64,000 nucleotides of DNA from Halostella limicola (lineage in GTDB: Archaea > Halobacteriota > Halobacteria > Halobacteriales > Natronoarchaeaceae): positions 1,240,001 to 1,304,000 of the forward strand of contig NZ_RCDI01000001.1 in the NCBI RefSeq assembly GCF_003675875.1, given 5' to 3'. Made by a program: the position numbers and the translations under genes. The notes beneath the pieces were generated by a model, which saw nothing but the letters and a program-made list of their open reading frames with translations, ran no database searches and was not told the DNA's origin. Positions 8,024 through 16,735 of the stretch are shown here, piece by piece; position 1 is the stretch's first letter; each line of letters begins with the position of its first letter.

Positions 8024-9432
8024 CGCTTCAGCCCCCTGAGCGTCGTCCGCAGACGGTCGGGGAGCCGGTCGGCGACGGTGCCGCCGAGGCGGTCGCGGAG
8101 CGTGCCGAGGATCCCGCGCGGGACGTAGAGGACGAACAGGATGAACACGATGCCCAGATACAGGTCGGCCCGGCCGTCGACGAGGACGTCGATGACGTCG
8201 CCGACGGTGACGCCGCCCGCGCCGGACGACAGCATCGCGTCGGACAGCCCGCGGCGCAGGTACCGGGCGACGCCGTGGTGCTCCGTCGAGAGGACGCCCT
8301 CGACCGAGGCCGTGAAGAGGTAGCCGTACAGCGGGCCGGCGAGCGTGCCGAACCCGCCGATGATCGCGGCCAGCAGCGCCTCGGCCGTGTGGAACAGGTC
8401 GAACGTGTTCCCCGGCGCGACCGAGCGGCTGTAGCCGGCGAACAGGCCGCCCGCGATCGCGGCGAAGAAGCCGCTGACGGCGAAGGCGGCCAGCTTGAAC
8501 CGGTAGACGTCGTAGCCGACCGCGCGGGCCCGCTCCTCGTTCTCCCGGATGGCGATCATCACGCGCCCGAACGGCGAGTGGACGATCCGCTGCATCAGGA
8601 AGTAACAGACGGCGACGACCGCGCCGATGGCGTAGAACGACACCCACACCTCGTCGACCTCGATCCCGAGGCCGAGGCCGAACACCTCGCCCAGGCTGGT
8701 GCCGACGATGCGGCCGATCTCGACCTGAAGCGCGTCGACGCCGGGGACGCCGAGAGCGAACCCGTCGCCGCCGGCGATCGTCGCGCCGTCGCGCGGGTTG
8801 CTGCCGACGCGGTCCCAGTTCCGGATGAACACGTGGGCAACCTCCGCGAACCCGAGGGTGATCATCGCGAAGTAGACGCCGGTGAGCCGGAAGGAGACGA
8901 GGCCGACGAGGACGGCGATGACGACCGCGAGCACCCCCGCGATCAGCAGCAGGGCCATGAACGGCGTTTCCGTCCCGAGCATCGGCACCTTCCCCGTCGC
9001 CGTCAGGACGACGAGATACGCGCCGACCCCGTAGAACAGCGAGTGGCCGAAGGAGAGATAGCCCGTGTAGCCGCTGATGAAGTCGAAGCTCATAGCGAAC
9101 AGGCCGATGTACAGCACCGCGACCATCGTGTGGATCCGGGGCAGGAACACGTCGAACTCCGCGCCAAGCGGCGTCCGGATCAGGATCGCGTAGACGATCG
9201 GGTAGAGCGCGAAGGCGAGCATCACCGCGACGTGGACCGACTGCTCGCCGAGCAGCCGTCGGACGTAGCCGGCCCCCGACTCGGTTTCCGGTTCGTCCGC
9301 CGCGTCGGTCACGGCGGCGTCGGTCGGGTTTGCGGGGTCTCGCTCCTCCGTCGCTTCGGCCGCCTCCGTCGTGTCCGGCGCGTTCGACGCGTCCGACCGG
9401 TCGGCCGGTTCGGTAGGGTCGCTAATGGCCAC
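8020..9432 (-). CDS. livM: branched-chain-amino-acid-type ABC transporter permease
   Basis: 470 residues, longer than typical LivM because of a ~65-residue acidic, Thr/Glu/Asp-rich N-terminal tail before the first membrane helix. About ten hydrophobic segments follow, with the family signature SFDFISGYTGYLSFGHSLFYG near residues 115-135 and the EAA-like loop (IRENEERARAVGYDVYRFK) that contacts the ATPases. It starts at GTG 9432, inside the end of livH, and its stop overlaps the KAS III-like gene by 4 bp. With LivH it forms the membrane channel of the transporter. Confidence 0.92.
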   Translation of the reverse strand: MAISDPTEPADRSDASNAPDTTEAAEATEERDPANPTDAAVTDAADEPETESGAGYVRRLLGEQSVHVAVMLAFALYPIVYAILIRTPLGAEFDVFLPRIHTMVAVLYIGLFAMSFDFISGYTGYLSFGHSLFYGVGAYLVVLTATGKVPMLGTETPFMALLLIAGVLAVVIAVLVGLVSFRLTGVYFAMITLGFAEVAHVFIRNWDRVGSNPRDGATIAGGDGFALGVPGVDALQVEIGRIVGTSLGEVFGLGLGIEVDEVWVSFYAIGAVVAVCYFLMQRIVHSPFGRVMIAIRENEERARAVGYDVYRFKLAAFAVSGFFAAIAGGLFAGYSRSVAPGNTFDLFHTAEALLAAIIGGFGTLAGPLYGYLFTASVEGVLSTEHHGVARYLRRGLSDAMLSSGAGGVTVGDVIDVLVDGRADLYLGIVFILFVLYVPRGILGTLRDRLGGTVADRLPDRLRTTLRGLKR

Positions 9433-10432
9433 CCACCTCCGCGACGCCGAAGAGGCCCTGCGGCCTGACGATCAGGACGCCGACGAGCACGAGGAACATC
9501 GCCATCTCCGGCAGGCCGGGGAAGTCGACGTGGTTCTGGAACAGCCAGGTCATCAGCGCGTCGGTGAGGCCGACGACCCCGGCCGCGACGACCGTCCCGC
9601 GGAAGGAGCCGAGACCGCCGATGATCACGACGACGAACGCGACGAGCAGCGTCTCGACGCCGAGCGGGACGCTCGCGCCGAAGCGCGGATCCCACATCAG
9701 CACGACGCCGGCCAGTCCAGCGAGGCCCGCGCCGACGCCGAAGACGACGGTGAACGCCTTCCGCACGTCGATGCCGAGCGCGCGGGTCATCTCGGGGTCC
9801 TCGCTCCCGGCCCGGATGTAGAGGCCGTACCGCGTCTTGGTGAGGAACGCCCAGATGGCGACGACGACGAGCGCGCCGACGAGCACCTCGAACAGGTACA
9901 GCCCGCGCGTGGAGACGCCTGCGACGGAGTACCAGTTCGAGAGGAAGCCGGGCGCGGTCCCCATCGCCGCCTGCCACTCGCTCTGGGGCTGGAGACCGTA
10001 CAGTTCGACGGCGATTCGGGCGAGCTCGTCGAGCACGAGCACGACGCCGAAGGTCAGCAGTATCTGGAACAGCGGCTCGCGGTCGTAGATCGGTCGGATC
10101 AGCGCCACCTCGATCGCGCCGCCGAGCAGGGTGAGGAGGCCGAATGCGGCGGCGATGGCGAGGAAGAAAAGCAGGAACCGCACCGGGCCGCTGGTGCCGG
10201 ACGACACCAGCGCGACCATCACCGCGCCCCCGAGGTACGCGCCGATCATCGTGAGCGACCCGTGCGCGAAGTTCAGCACGCCCATCAGGCCGAAGATGAG
10301 CGAGAGGCCGCTGGCGATGACCACGTACAGCGCGGACTTCGACAGCGCGTCGAGGAGGATGCGCGCCAGCGTCCCGGGCTGGAGCAGGTCGACGAGCACG
10401 TCGACGGCGGAGAGGACGACGGGGTCGGTCAT
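9422..10432 (-). CDS. livH: branched-chain-amino-acid-type ABC transporter permease
   Basis: 336 residues, ATG at 10432 (ATGA overlap with livF), a usual length for LivH. The signature SLIFGLMGVLNFAHGSLTMI lies near residues 42-62. About eight membrane helices and the coupling loop with SEDPEMTRALGIDVRKAF follow. Partner of the adjacent LivM. The reading frame stays open well upstream of 10432, but that part is antisense or out-of-frame livF sequence; the ATGA overlap decides the start. Confidence 0.92.
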   Translation of the reverse strand: MTDPVVLSAVDVLVDLLQPGTLARILLDALSKSALYVVIASGLSLIFGLMGVLNFAHGSLTMIGAYLGGAVMVALVSSGTSGPVRFLLFFLAIAAAFGLLTLLGGAIEVALIRPIYDREPLFQILLTFGVVLVLDELARIAVELYGLQPQSEWQAAMGTAPGFLSNWYSVAGVSTRGLYLFEVLVGALVVVAIWAFLTKTRYGLYIRAGSEDPEMTRALGIDVRKAFTVVFGVGAGLAGLAGVVLMWDPRFGASVPLGVETLLVAFVVVIIGGLGSFRGTVVAAGVVGLTDALMTWLFQNHVDFPGLPEMAMFLVLVGVLIVRPQGLFGVAEVGGH

Positions 10433-11139
10433 GCGCTGAGGTACCTCCGTATCGTCTCGTCGTCCTGGGAAACGGTTCCGGAGTCGCCGCTCTCGACGAC
10501 CTCGCCGTGGTCGAGCAGGTAGAAGCGGTCGGTCAGGTCCATCGCCATCGGGAAGTTCTGCTCGACGAGCAGCAGCGTCACGTCGTCGGCGAGCGTCCCG
10601 AGCGCGTCGACCACCTCCTCGACGATGAGCGGCGCGAGCCCCTCGCTGGGCTCGTCGACCAGCAGCAGGTCGTTGTCCCCGACCAGCGCGCGGGCGATGG
10701 CGACCATCTGCTGTTGCCCGCCGCTGAGGTCGCCGGCGTCCCGGTCGCGGTGGTCCCGCAGCGCCGGGAAGGCGTCGAGCGCCTCCTCGACCCTCGCCGA
10801 GACGTCGGACCCCGGCGGCGTGGCGACGCGCAGGTTCTCGTCGACGGAGAGGTGGCTGAACATCCGGCGCTCCTCGGGCACCCACCCGACGCCTCGCCGG
10901 GCGATCTCGTGGGTCTCGACGCCGGTGACGTCCTCGCCGTGGAGGCGGACGGTCCCCTCGCGGGGCGGCGTCAGCCCGAGGATGGAGCGGAGCGTCGTCG
11001 TCTTGCCGACGCCGTTTCGCCCCACGAGCGCGACGTTCTCCCCCTTCTCGACGGTCAGGTCGACGCCGCGGAGGACGTGGCTCTCGCCGTAGTAGCTGTG
11101 GACGCCGTCGAGCTCGAGCGCGGGGGGATCGCCGCTCAC
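10429..11139 (-). CDS. livF: branched-chain-amino-acid-type ABC transporter ATP-binding protein
   Basis: 236 residues, GTG start at 11139 overlapping the livG stop (GTGA). Walker A GRNGVGKTT near residues 39-47, the ABC signature LSGGQQQMV, Walker B DLLLVDEPSEGLAP and the switch histidine region LLLVEQNF are all intact, so this is an active ATPase of the LivF type. A Shine-Dalgarno GGAGGTGA lies 7 bases upstream inside the livG C-terminal codons. Confidence 0.95.
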   Translation of the reverse strand: MSGDPPALELDGVHSYYGESHVLRGVDLTVEKGENVALVGRNGVGKTTTLRSILGLTPPREGTVRLHGEDVTGVETHEIARRGVGWVPEERRMFSHLSVDENLRVATPPGSDVSARVEEALDAFPALRDHRDRDAGDLSGGQQQMVAIARALVGDNDLLLVDEPSEGLAPLIVEEVVDALGTLADDVTLLLVEQNFPMAMDLTDRFYLLDHGEVVESGDSGTVSQDDETIRRYLSA

Positions 11140-11945
11140 GCGGCCTCACCTCCCTCCCTGGCGTCGCCGCCCGCGTTCGTCTCCTCGCCGGGCTCGTACC
11201 CGCCGAGGTACGCCTTCTGCACGTCCGGGTTCTCCTGCACCGCCTGGGGCTTCCCGTCGGCGATGAGCTCACCCTGGTGGAGGACGGCGACCCGGTCGCT
11301 GACGTCCATCACGATGTCCATGTTGTGCTCGACGAGCAACACGGCGTGGTCCTCGGCCACGTCGCGGATGAGTTCGACGAGCCGGTCGATGGCGTCGCTG
11401 GAGACGCCGGCCGTCGGCTCGTCGAGCAGGAGGACGTTCGGGTCGCCCGCGAGCGCGATGGCGACTTCGAGGTGTCGCTTCTGCCCGTGCGAGAGCGTCT
11501 CGGCCGGCGTGTCGGCCTCGTCGCCGAGGCCGACCCGGTCGAGGATCGAGCGCGCCTCGCGCTCGTACTCCGGGAACGCCGAGACGTTGCGCCACAGCTT
11601 CCAGGCGTCGTCGCCGCCGTGGGCCTGCGCGGCAACGCGGACGTTCTCCAGCGCCGTCGCCGTCGGGAAGACGTTCGTGATCTGGTAGGACCGGTGGATC
11701 CCCCGGAGCGCCGTCTCGTGCGGGCCGTCGTCCGTCACGTCGACCCAGTCGCCCTCGCGCGGGCGGTACTCGACGCTCCCCTCGCTCGGCGCGAGTGTGC
11801 CGGTGAGCAGGTTGAAAAACGTCGTCTTCCCGGCGCCGTTCGGGCCGATGAGCGAGCAGAGCTGGTTCTCGCCGAGCTCGAAGTCCACGTCGTCGACCGC
11901 CGTCAGGCCGCCGAACCGTTTCGTGAGTCCCGTCGTGCGGATCAT
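11136..11945 (-). CDS. livG: branched-chain-amino-acid-type ABC transporter ATP-binding protein
   Basis: 269 residues, ATG at 11945 overlapping the binding-protein stop (ATGA). Walker A GPNGAGKTTFFNLLTG, signature TLSHGQKRHLEVAIAL, Walker B VLLLDEPTAGVSSD and the LivG-type C-terminal extension ending in a Gly/Glu-rich tail are present. The tail residues Glu-Gly-Gly-Glu encode the Shine-Dalgarno for livF. A longer open frame upstream is out-of-frame binding-protein sequence and is not part of this gene. Confidence 0.95.
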   Translation of the reverse strand: MIRTTGLTKRFGGLTAVDDVDFELGENQLCSLIGPNGAGKTTFFNLLTGTLAPSEGSVEYRPREGDWVDVTDDGPHETALRGIHRSYQITNVFPTATALENVRVAAQAHGGDDAWKLWRNVSAFPEYEREARSILDRVGLGDEADTPAETLSHGQKRHLEVAIALAGDPNVLLLDEPTAGVSSDAIDRLVELIRDVAEDHAVLLVEHNMDIVMDVSDRVAVLHQGELIADGKPQAVQENPDVQKAYLGGYEPGEETNAGGDAREGGEAA

Positions 11946-13294
11946 CCTGAGAGGTCGCAGTTCATCCCGCTCGCGCCCTGCGGGATCGTGGCGTCGCTGC
12001 CGGCGACTCGGGCGACCGGCTCGCTCGGCATCACGCCCGCGTCCCACGAGTCGGCCCACTCGTCGGTCGTCGGCACCGGGTTCGCGATGGTCATCTCGGA
12101 GCGGGCCTGGTTGTTGTACTCCTGGAAGGTGTAGCCGGCCTCGCCCTTCGGCGTGTCGTCGACGGTCATCCCGGTGAGCGCGTCGACGACGTCGTCGGCG
12201 TCGGTCGAGCCGGCGTCCTCGACGGCCTGGACCAGCGCCGACCCTGCGGTGAACGTCCCCGATGTGAAGAGGTCGGGGACTGTGCCGTACGCCTCGGTGT
12301 ACATGTCGACGAAGGCGTCGTTGATCTCGTTGTCGTACTGGTTCCAGTGGTATCGCGTCGTGAACGGGCCGAGCTTCGCGTTTCGGAGGTCCTCGGCCGT
12401 GTAGCCCTCGCCGAAGACGCGCTGGGCGACGCCGCCGATGGCGTTGTTCGAGATCATCGTCGCGAACCCGCCGAACATCCGGAGGCCGTAATCGCCGGAG
12501 AGCCCGGTCGAGAGGAACGCCGGGAGCGTCACGACGGTGAACCCACCGATGACGGCGTCTGCGCCCGCCTCGACGGCGTTCTCGTAGAGGCCGTCGAACT
12601 CCGAGTAGCCCCGCGGGACGAACTGCTCGCCCGCGATCTCGATGCCCTCGCTCTCGAGGACGGAGCGGTAGTTCGCCGCCACGGCGCGGCCGAAGCTGTA
12701 GTCGGCGGCCATGATGTACACGCTCTCGACGTCGGTCTCCTGCGCGACGTACCGGCCGCCGCTGCGGGCGTCCATCGCCGTGTGCTCGTTCGCGCGGAAC
12801 ACGCGTTCGCTGCAGTACTGGCTATCGGAGGTGATGTCGGACGCGGCCGCCGGTCCCGCGACGAAGGGGGTGTCGGTGTTGGCGACGACGGACTCGATCA
12901 CGCGGCGGGCGGCCCCGGAGTTCGCCGTGCCGAACAGCACGTCGACGTCGCGCTCCTCCACGAGGTCGGTAGCGATCGACTGCGCCTGGTCGGCGTCGAA
13001 CTGCGTGTCCTCGATGAGGAGCTCGTAGTCGTACTGGTCGCCCTCGACCGTCTCCTCGCCGGCGGAGTCGGCGTCGAGCGGGTCGGCGTCGTGCTTGTAG
13101 GCGAGCCCCGAGAGGAACCCCCAGAGGCTCTGCTTCCCGTAGTACTCCACGTCGCCGGTCAGCGGCTGCATCACGCCGATGCGGAGCGCGCCGCCCTCGC
13201 CGCCGCCCCCCTCCTCGGAGAGGCAGCCGGCGACGCCGGCGAGACCGATCGCACCAGCGCTCTTGAGTAACGACCGTCGGGTCGGGTGTGTCAT
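11942..13294 (-). CDS. Liv-type ABC transporter substrate-binding lipoprotein (Tat-exported)
   Basis: 450 residues. The N-terminus has a twin-arginine motif (RRSLLKS, residues 6-12), a hydrophobic stretch and a lipobox ending at Cys24 (LAGVAGC), so it is a Tat-exported lipoprotein on the outer face of the membrane, followed by a Gly/Glu linker. The mature part begins ALRIGVMQPLTGDVEYYG, the LivJ/AmiC-type periplasmic-binding fold. It is the first gene of the transporter run. This family binds amino acids, amides or small carboxylates; the acyl-CoA genes alongside suggest a carboxylic acid, which is inference. Confidence 0.93.
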   Translation of the reverse strand: MTHPTRRSLLKSAGAIGLAGVAGCLSEEGGGGEGGALRIGVMQPLTGDVEYYGKQSLWGFLSGLAYKHDADPLDADSAGEETVEGDQYDYELLIEDTQFDADQAQSIATDLVEERDVDVLFGTANSGAARRVIESVVANTDTPFVAGPAAASDITSDSQYCSERVFRANEHTAMDARSGGRYVAQETDVESVYIMAADYSFGRAVAANYRSVLESEGIEIAGEQFVPRGYSEFDGLYENAVEAGADAVIGGFTVVTLPAFLSTGLSGDYGLRMFGGFATMISNNAIGGVAQRVFGEGYTAEDLRNAKLGPFTTRYHWNQYDNEINDAFVDMYTEAYGTVPDLFTSGTFTAGSALVQAVEDAGSTDADDVVDALTGMTVDDTPKGEAGYTFQEYNNQARSEMTIANPVPTTDEWADSWDAGVMPSEPVARVAGSDATIPQGASGMNCDLSG

Positions 13295-13335
13295 TGTATA
13301 TCAATCAGTCGCGCCGTTCCTGCAAAGTCACCAAT

Positions 13336-13348
13336 GTTAATATACAAA
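13336..13348 (-). promoter_or_regulatory. TATA-like promoter of the Liv operon
   Basis: On the minus strand TTTGTATATTAAC lies about 42 bases before the binding-protein ATG. It would start transcription ~20 bases upstream of the gene. It marks the 153-bp gap between the DUF35 gene and the transporter as a probable promoter region. Confidence 0.5.
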
Positions 13349-13447
13349 CCCCGCCCCTCGACGGCCGTAACGGCCGTAGAGGGCTACGCGCTATCTCGCG
13401 AGCGCCGAGCGGGGGCGCGGCCGATAGCCCCCCGTCCGCCGTCCCGC

Positions 13448-13825
13448 TCAGCCGAACAGCGGCGCCGGCCCCTCGGGCGTGGACGACGCGCCGCGGAACG
13501 ACACCGCCTCGCCGATGTCGGCGTCGCCCTCCAGGCGGGCCATCACGCGGCCGTCGCCGAGCGTCACGATCCCGACGCGGTACGGCGCGTCGAACCCCTC
13601 GGGCGCGACCTCGATGCGCGTCGCCGAGTACACCGTTCCCTCCTCGGGCAGTTCCACCGTTTCGAGCGCGCGCGACCCGCACCGCGCGCAGGCCGCCTTC
13701 GGCGCGGCCGTGACGTGGCCGCAGTCCGCGCACTCCTGTCCCAGCAGGCGGCCGTCGCCGAGCGCGTCCTGCCAGCCGGCGGTCGTGAGCCGGCCGTCGG
13801 TCAGGTAGTCGGCGAACTCGCTCAC
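13448..13825 (-). CDS. DUF35 OB-fold protein with zinc ribbon (acyl-CoA-binding partner of the thiolase)
   Basis: 125 residues, GTG start at 13825 overlapping the thiolase stop (GTGA). The zinc ribbon has four cysteines (QECADCGH and ARCGSR in the CxxC...CxxC arrangement, about residues 32-50, preceded by the usual helix GRLLGQEC) and is followed by an OB fold with GTVYSATRIEVAPEGF. DUF35 proteins pair with SCP2-type thiolases, and in archaeal mevalonate synthesis a DUF35 protein bridges thiolase and HMG-CoA synthase. Translational coupling here supports a complex with the adjacent thiolase. Confidence 0.9.
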   Translation of the reverse strand: MSEFADYLTDGRLTTAGWQDALGDGRLLGQECADCGHVTAAPKAACARCGSRALETVELPEEGTVYSATRIEVAPEGFDAPYRVGIVTLGDGRVMARLEGDADIGEAVSFRGASSTPEGPAPLFG

Positions 13826-15030
13826 GCTTCACCACCTCGCGCGCCGCCGCGCGTGCCGTCCGACTCGGGGCGCTCCAGCACGCTGACGACCGTCGTCGCC
13901 GCGTCGCCGCCGAGGTTGTGGGCGACGCCGACGTCCGCGGCCTCGACCTGTCGCTCCCCGGCCTCGCCGCGGAGCTGCTCGGTCAGTTCGACCACCTGCG
14001 CGACCCCCGTCGCGCCGATGGGGTGGCCCTTCGCCTTCAGCCCGCCGCTGGGGTTGACGGGGACGTCGCCGCCCAGAGCGGTGCGCCCTTCGGCGGCGGC
14101 CGTCCCGCCCTGGCCGTCCTCGACGAGGCCGAGCGCCTCCGTCGCGAGCACCTCCGCGCCGGTGAAGCAATCGTGGATCTCCGCGAAGTCGACGTCGTCC
14201 GCGGTGACATCGGCGGCCGCGTACGCCTCGCTCGCGGCGTCCCGCGCGGCCTGCGTCACGGAGGGGTGGGCCTTGTCCGCGATGGGGACCACGTCCGTCG
14301 CGTGGCCGACGCCGGCGACGCGGACCGGGTCGCCGCCCAACCGCTCCGCGGCGTCCGGGCTGGCGACGACGACGGCGGCGGCCCCGTCGGAGAACGGACA
14401 GCAGTCGTGCAGGCGGAACGGGTCCGCGACGAGGGGGCCGTCCAGCACCTCCTCGACGGTCGTCTCCTTGCCGAAGTGCGCCCGCGGGTTCAGGCTGCCG
14501 TGGTGGTGGTTCTTCACGGCCACCTCGGCCAGTTGCTCCGACGTCGTCCCGTGCTCGTGCATGTGCCGCTTCGTCAGCAGGGCGAACACGCCGGGGAAGG
14601 TGAGGCCGGTCGGGCGCTCGTACGCGCCGTGGGCCGCGCTGGCGAAGATGCGGGTCATCGCGCCGGTCCCCTTGCCCGTCTCGGGAGAGCACCGCTCGAC
14701 GCCGCCGACCAGCACCACGTCGTGCTGGCCCGCCTCCACCGCGCGGACGGCGTGTTTGAACGCGTTCGAGGAGGTCGCGCAGGCGTCCTCGTACCGCTGG
14801 CAGGGGACTCCAGCGACGCCGACGTGGGAGGCGAGCGTCGGCGCGAGGTGGCTCTCGCCCTCTATCTGGCCGCCCATCGCGTTGCCGAAGTAGAAGGCGT
14901 CTATCTCGTCCGGGCCCGCCCCGGCGTCGTCCATCGCCGGGAGCGCCGCGTCGGCGAACAGGTCGGGGAGCGTCGCTTCGTGGACGCCGAACGGCGTCAT
15001 TCCGACGCCGACGACGTGTGCGTCTGGCAT
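13822..15030 (-). CDS. SCP2-type thiolase (acetyl-CoA acetyltransferase family)
   Basis: 402 residues, ATG at 15030. The nucleophilic cysteine is in YEDACATSSNAF. The SCP2-type signature EIHDCFTGAE and the C-terminal GGLKAKGHPIGATG and HNLGGDAA motifs are present, so the protein should be catalytically competent. It condenses or cleaves acyl-CoAs: thiolytic release of acetyl-CoA in a degradative cluster, or acetoacetyl-CoA formation. It is coupled to the DUF35 gene by a GTGA overlap, and its last codons (GGTGGTGAA) supply the ribosome-binding site. A 64-bp gap with a T-rich box separates it from the ligase upstream. Confidence 0.93.
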   Translation of the reverse strand: MPDAHVVGVGMTPFGVHEATLPDLFADAALPAMDDAGAGPDEIDAFYFGNAMGGQIEGESHLAPTLASHVGVAGVPCQRYEDACATSSNAFKHAVRAVEAGQHDVVLVGGVERCSPETGKGTGAMTRIFASAAHGAYERPTGLTFPGVFALLTKRHMHEHGTTSEQLAEVAVKNHHHGSLNPRAHFGKETTVEEVLDGPLVADPFRLHDCCPFSDGAAAVVVASPDAAERLGGDPVRVAGVGHATDVVPIADKAHPSVTQAARDAASEAYAAADVTADDVDFAEIHDCFTGAEVLATEALGLVEDGQGGTAAAEGRTALGGDVPVNPSGGLKAKGHPIGATGVAQVVELTEQLRGEAGERQVEAADVGVAHNLGGDAATTVVSVLERPESDGTRGGARGGEA

Positions 15031-15094
15031 GCTAGAGACGAGGAACTAGGAGTGCAAAAGTGGTGAGGTTGACATCTGAACGCGGCGCCCCCGG

Positions 15095-16735
15095 TCAGGC
15101 GCCGTCCGACTCGCCGAAGCGCCGCTCGATCGCGGACCGGTCGATCTTCGACGGGCCGCTCGTGGGCATCTCGTCGACGAACGCGACGTGGCGCGGGTGC
15201 TTGAACCCCGCGAGGCGACCGTCGAGGAACTCGCGGAGGTCGTCGACCGTCAGCGACTCGTCGTCCCCGCTGTCGCCTTCCGCGGCCTCGGAGGCCGCGC
15301 TCTGCACGACCGCTTTCCCCACGGTCCCCCACCGCTCGTCCGGGACGCCGACCACGATCACCTCCTCGATGTCGGGATGGTCCGCGAGGGCGTCCTCGAC
15401 CTCCGGCGGGTAGACGTTCTCCCCGCCGCTCGTGAACATGTTCTTCTTCCGCCCTTCGATGCGGTAGTACCCATCGCCGTCGACCCGCGCGAGGTCGCCG
15501 GTGGCGACCCAGCCCTCGCCGAACGTCGCCCGCGTCTCGCCCTCGTCGCGCCAGTAGCGCTCGGCCGCGTGCGGCCCAGCCAACTGGAGTTCGCCGATCT
15601 CGCCCTCGGAGACGGGATCTCCCCCCTCGTCGACGATCCGCACGTCGGTGTGCATCACGGGCTTGCCGATGCTGTCGGTCTTCGCCTCGTCCCAGTCGTC
15701 GGGCATCGCGAAGTTGTTCGGGCCGCACTCGGTGAGGCCGTACCCCTGCGAGAGGTCCACCCCGCGCTCCCGCCACGCGCGGATCGTCGCGTCGCGACAG
15801 GGACCGCCGCCGCTCTTGACGAACCGGAGCGACGAGAGGTCCGTGTCGTCCCAGTCGTCGTGGGTCGCCATCGACCGCAGGACCGCGGGGACGCCGACGA
15901 ACACCGTCGCGCCCTCGGACTCGATCGTGTCGAGCACGCGCCCCGGGTCGACCTCGCGGCCGATGACGACGGTCGCGCCGAGGTGAAACAGCGGCACCGT
16001 CAGCACGTTCCACCCGCCCGTGTGGAACATGGGGAACACCATCGGGGTCACGTCTTCGGGGCGCAGCCCCCACGCGGTGATCGTGTTGAAGGAGTTCCAG
16101 CAGAGGGCCCCGTGCGTGAGGACCGTCTCCTTCGGCGTCCCCGTCGACCCGCCGGTGTGAAGCAGCATCGCCGGGTCGTCGAGCGACAGTTCCGCGCCGT
16201 CGACCGGCGCGCCGTCCTCCGGGAGCGCGTCGGCGTAGGTCGGCGCGTCGGCGAACGGACCGTCGGGGGAGTCTCCGGCGTCGGCCTCGCCGTCTCGGTC
16301 GCTCCAGTCGTCCGCCGGCAGGAGGATCCGCGGACAACTCACCTCCTCGCCCAGCGCCTCGGCCACGTCGCCGACGAACGGCTCCTCGACGACGAGCAGG
16401 CTCGGGTCCACCGTTTCGAGCAGCTCCCCCAGCTCCGGCGGCGCGAGGCGGTGCGACAGCGGCGCGAGCACCGCACCGGTCTTCCCGCCGGCGAAAAAGA
16501 GGTCGACGAGTTCGACGCGGTTCCGCGAGACGACGGCGACCCGGTCGCCCTCGCCGACCCCGCGGTCGTCGAGCAGCCGGGCGGTCCGGTTCGCGCGCGC
16601 GTCGAGCGTTTCGTAGGTGTACTCCTCGCCGGTCGTGGCGTCCCGGAGGCCGACCGCATCGGGGGAGAGCGTCGCCCGGCGGCCGCTCCAGTCGCCGACC
16701 CAGTCGTACGGGCGCTCGCCGTGGTCGTGGATCAT
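15095..16735 (-). CDS. acyl-CoA synthetase (AMP-forming, class I adenylate-forming enzyme)
   Basis: 546 residues, ATG at 16735 (ATGA overlap with the hydrolase stop). Motifs in order: LLHTGGSTGTPKETVLTHG (P-loop, about residues 190-208), YGLTECGPN, then GDLARVDGDGYYRIEGRKK and SGGENVYPPEVEDAL, with a lysine near the C-terminus (PSKIDR) as the likely adenylation residue. It activates a carboxylic acid to its CoA thioester. Medium/long-chain, aromatic or terpenoid acids are all possible; the sequence does not decide. It is probably the entry step for the acid imported by the neighbouring transporter. Confidence 0.93.
   Translation of the reverse strand: MIHDHGERPYDWVGDWSGRRATLSPDAVGLRDATTGEEYTYETLDARANRTARLLDDRGVGEGDRVAVVSRNRVELVDLFFAGGKTGAVLAPLSHRLAPPELGELLETVDPSLLVVEEPFVGDVAEALGEEVSCPRILLPADDWSDRDGEADAGDSPDGPFADAPTYADALPEDGAPVDGAELSLDDPAMLLHTGGSTGTPKETVLTHGALCWNSFNTITAWGLRPEDVTPMVFPMFHTGGWNVLTVPLFHLGATVVIGREVDPGRVLDTIESEGATVFVGVPAVLRSMATHDDWDDTDLSSLRFVKSGGGPCRDATIRAWRERGVDLSQGYGLTECGPNNFAMPDDWDEAKTDSIGKPVMHTDVRIVDEGGDPVSEGEIGELQLAGPHAAERYWRDEGETRATFGEGWVATGDLARVDGDGYYRIEGRKKNMFTSGGENVYPPEVEDALADHPDIEEVIVVGVPDERWGTVGKAVVQSAASEAAEGDSGDDESLTVDDLREFLDGRLAGFKHPRHVAFVDEMPTSGPSKIDRSAIERRFGESDGA

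Noticed and set aside
8275-13270. Several long plus-strand frames opposite the Liv operon
   Set aside because: Antisense to genes with intact ABC transporter motifs; no start context or motif supports them.
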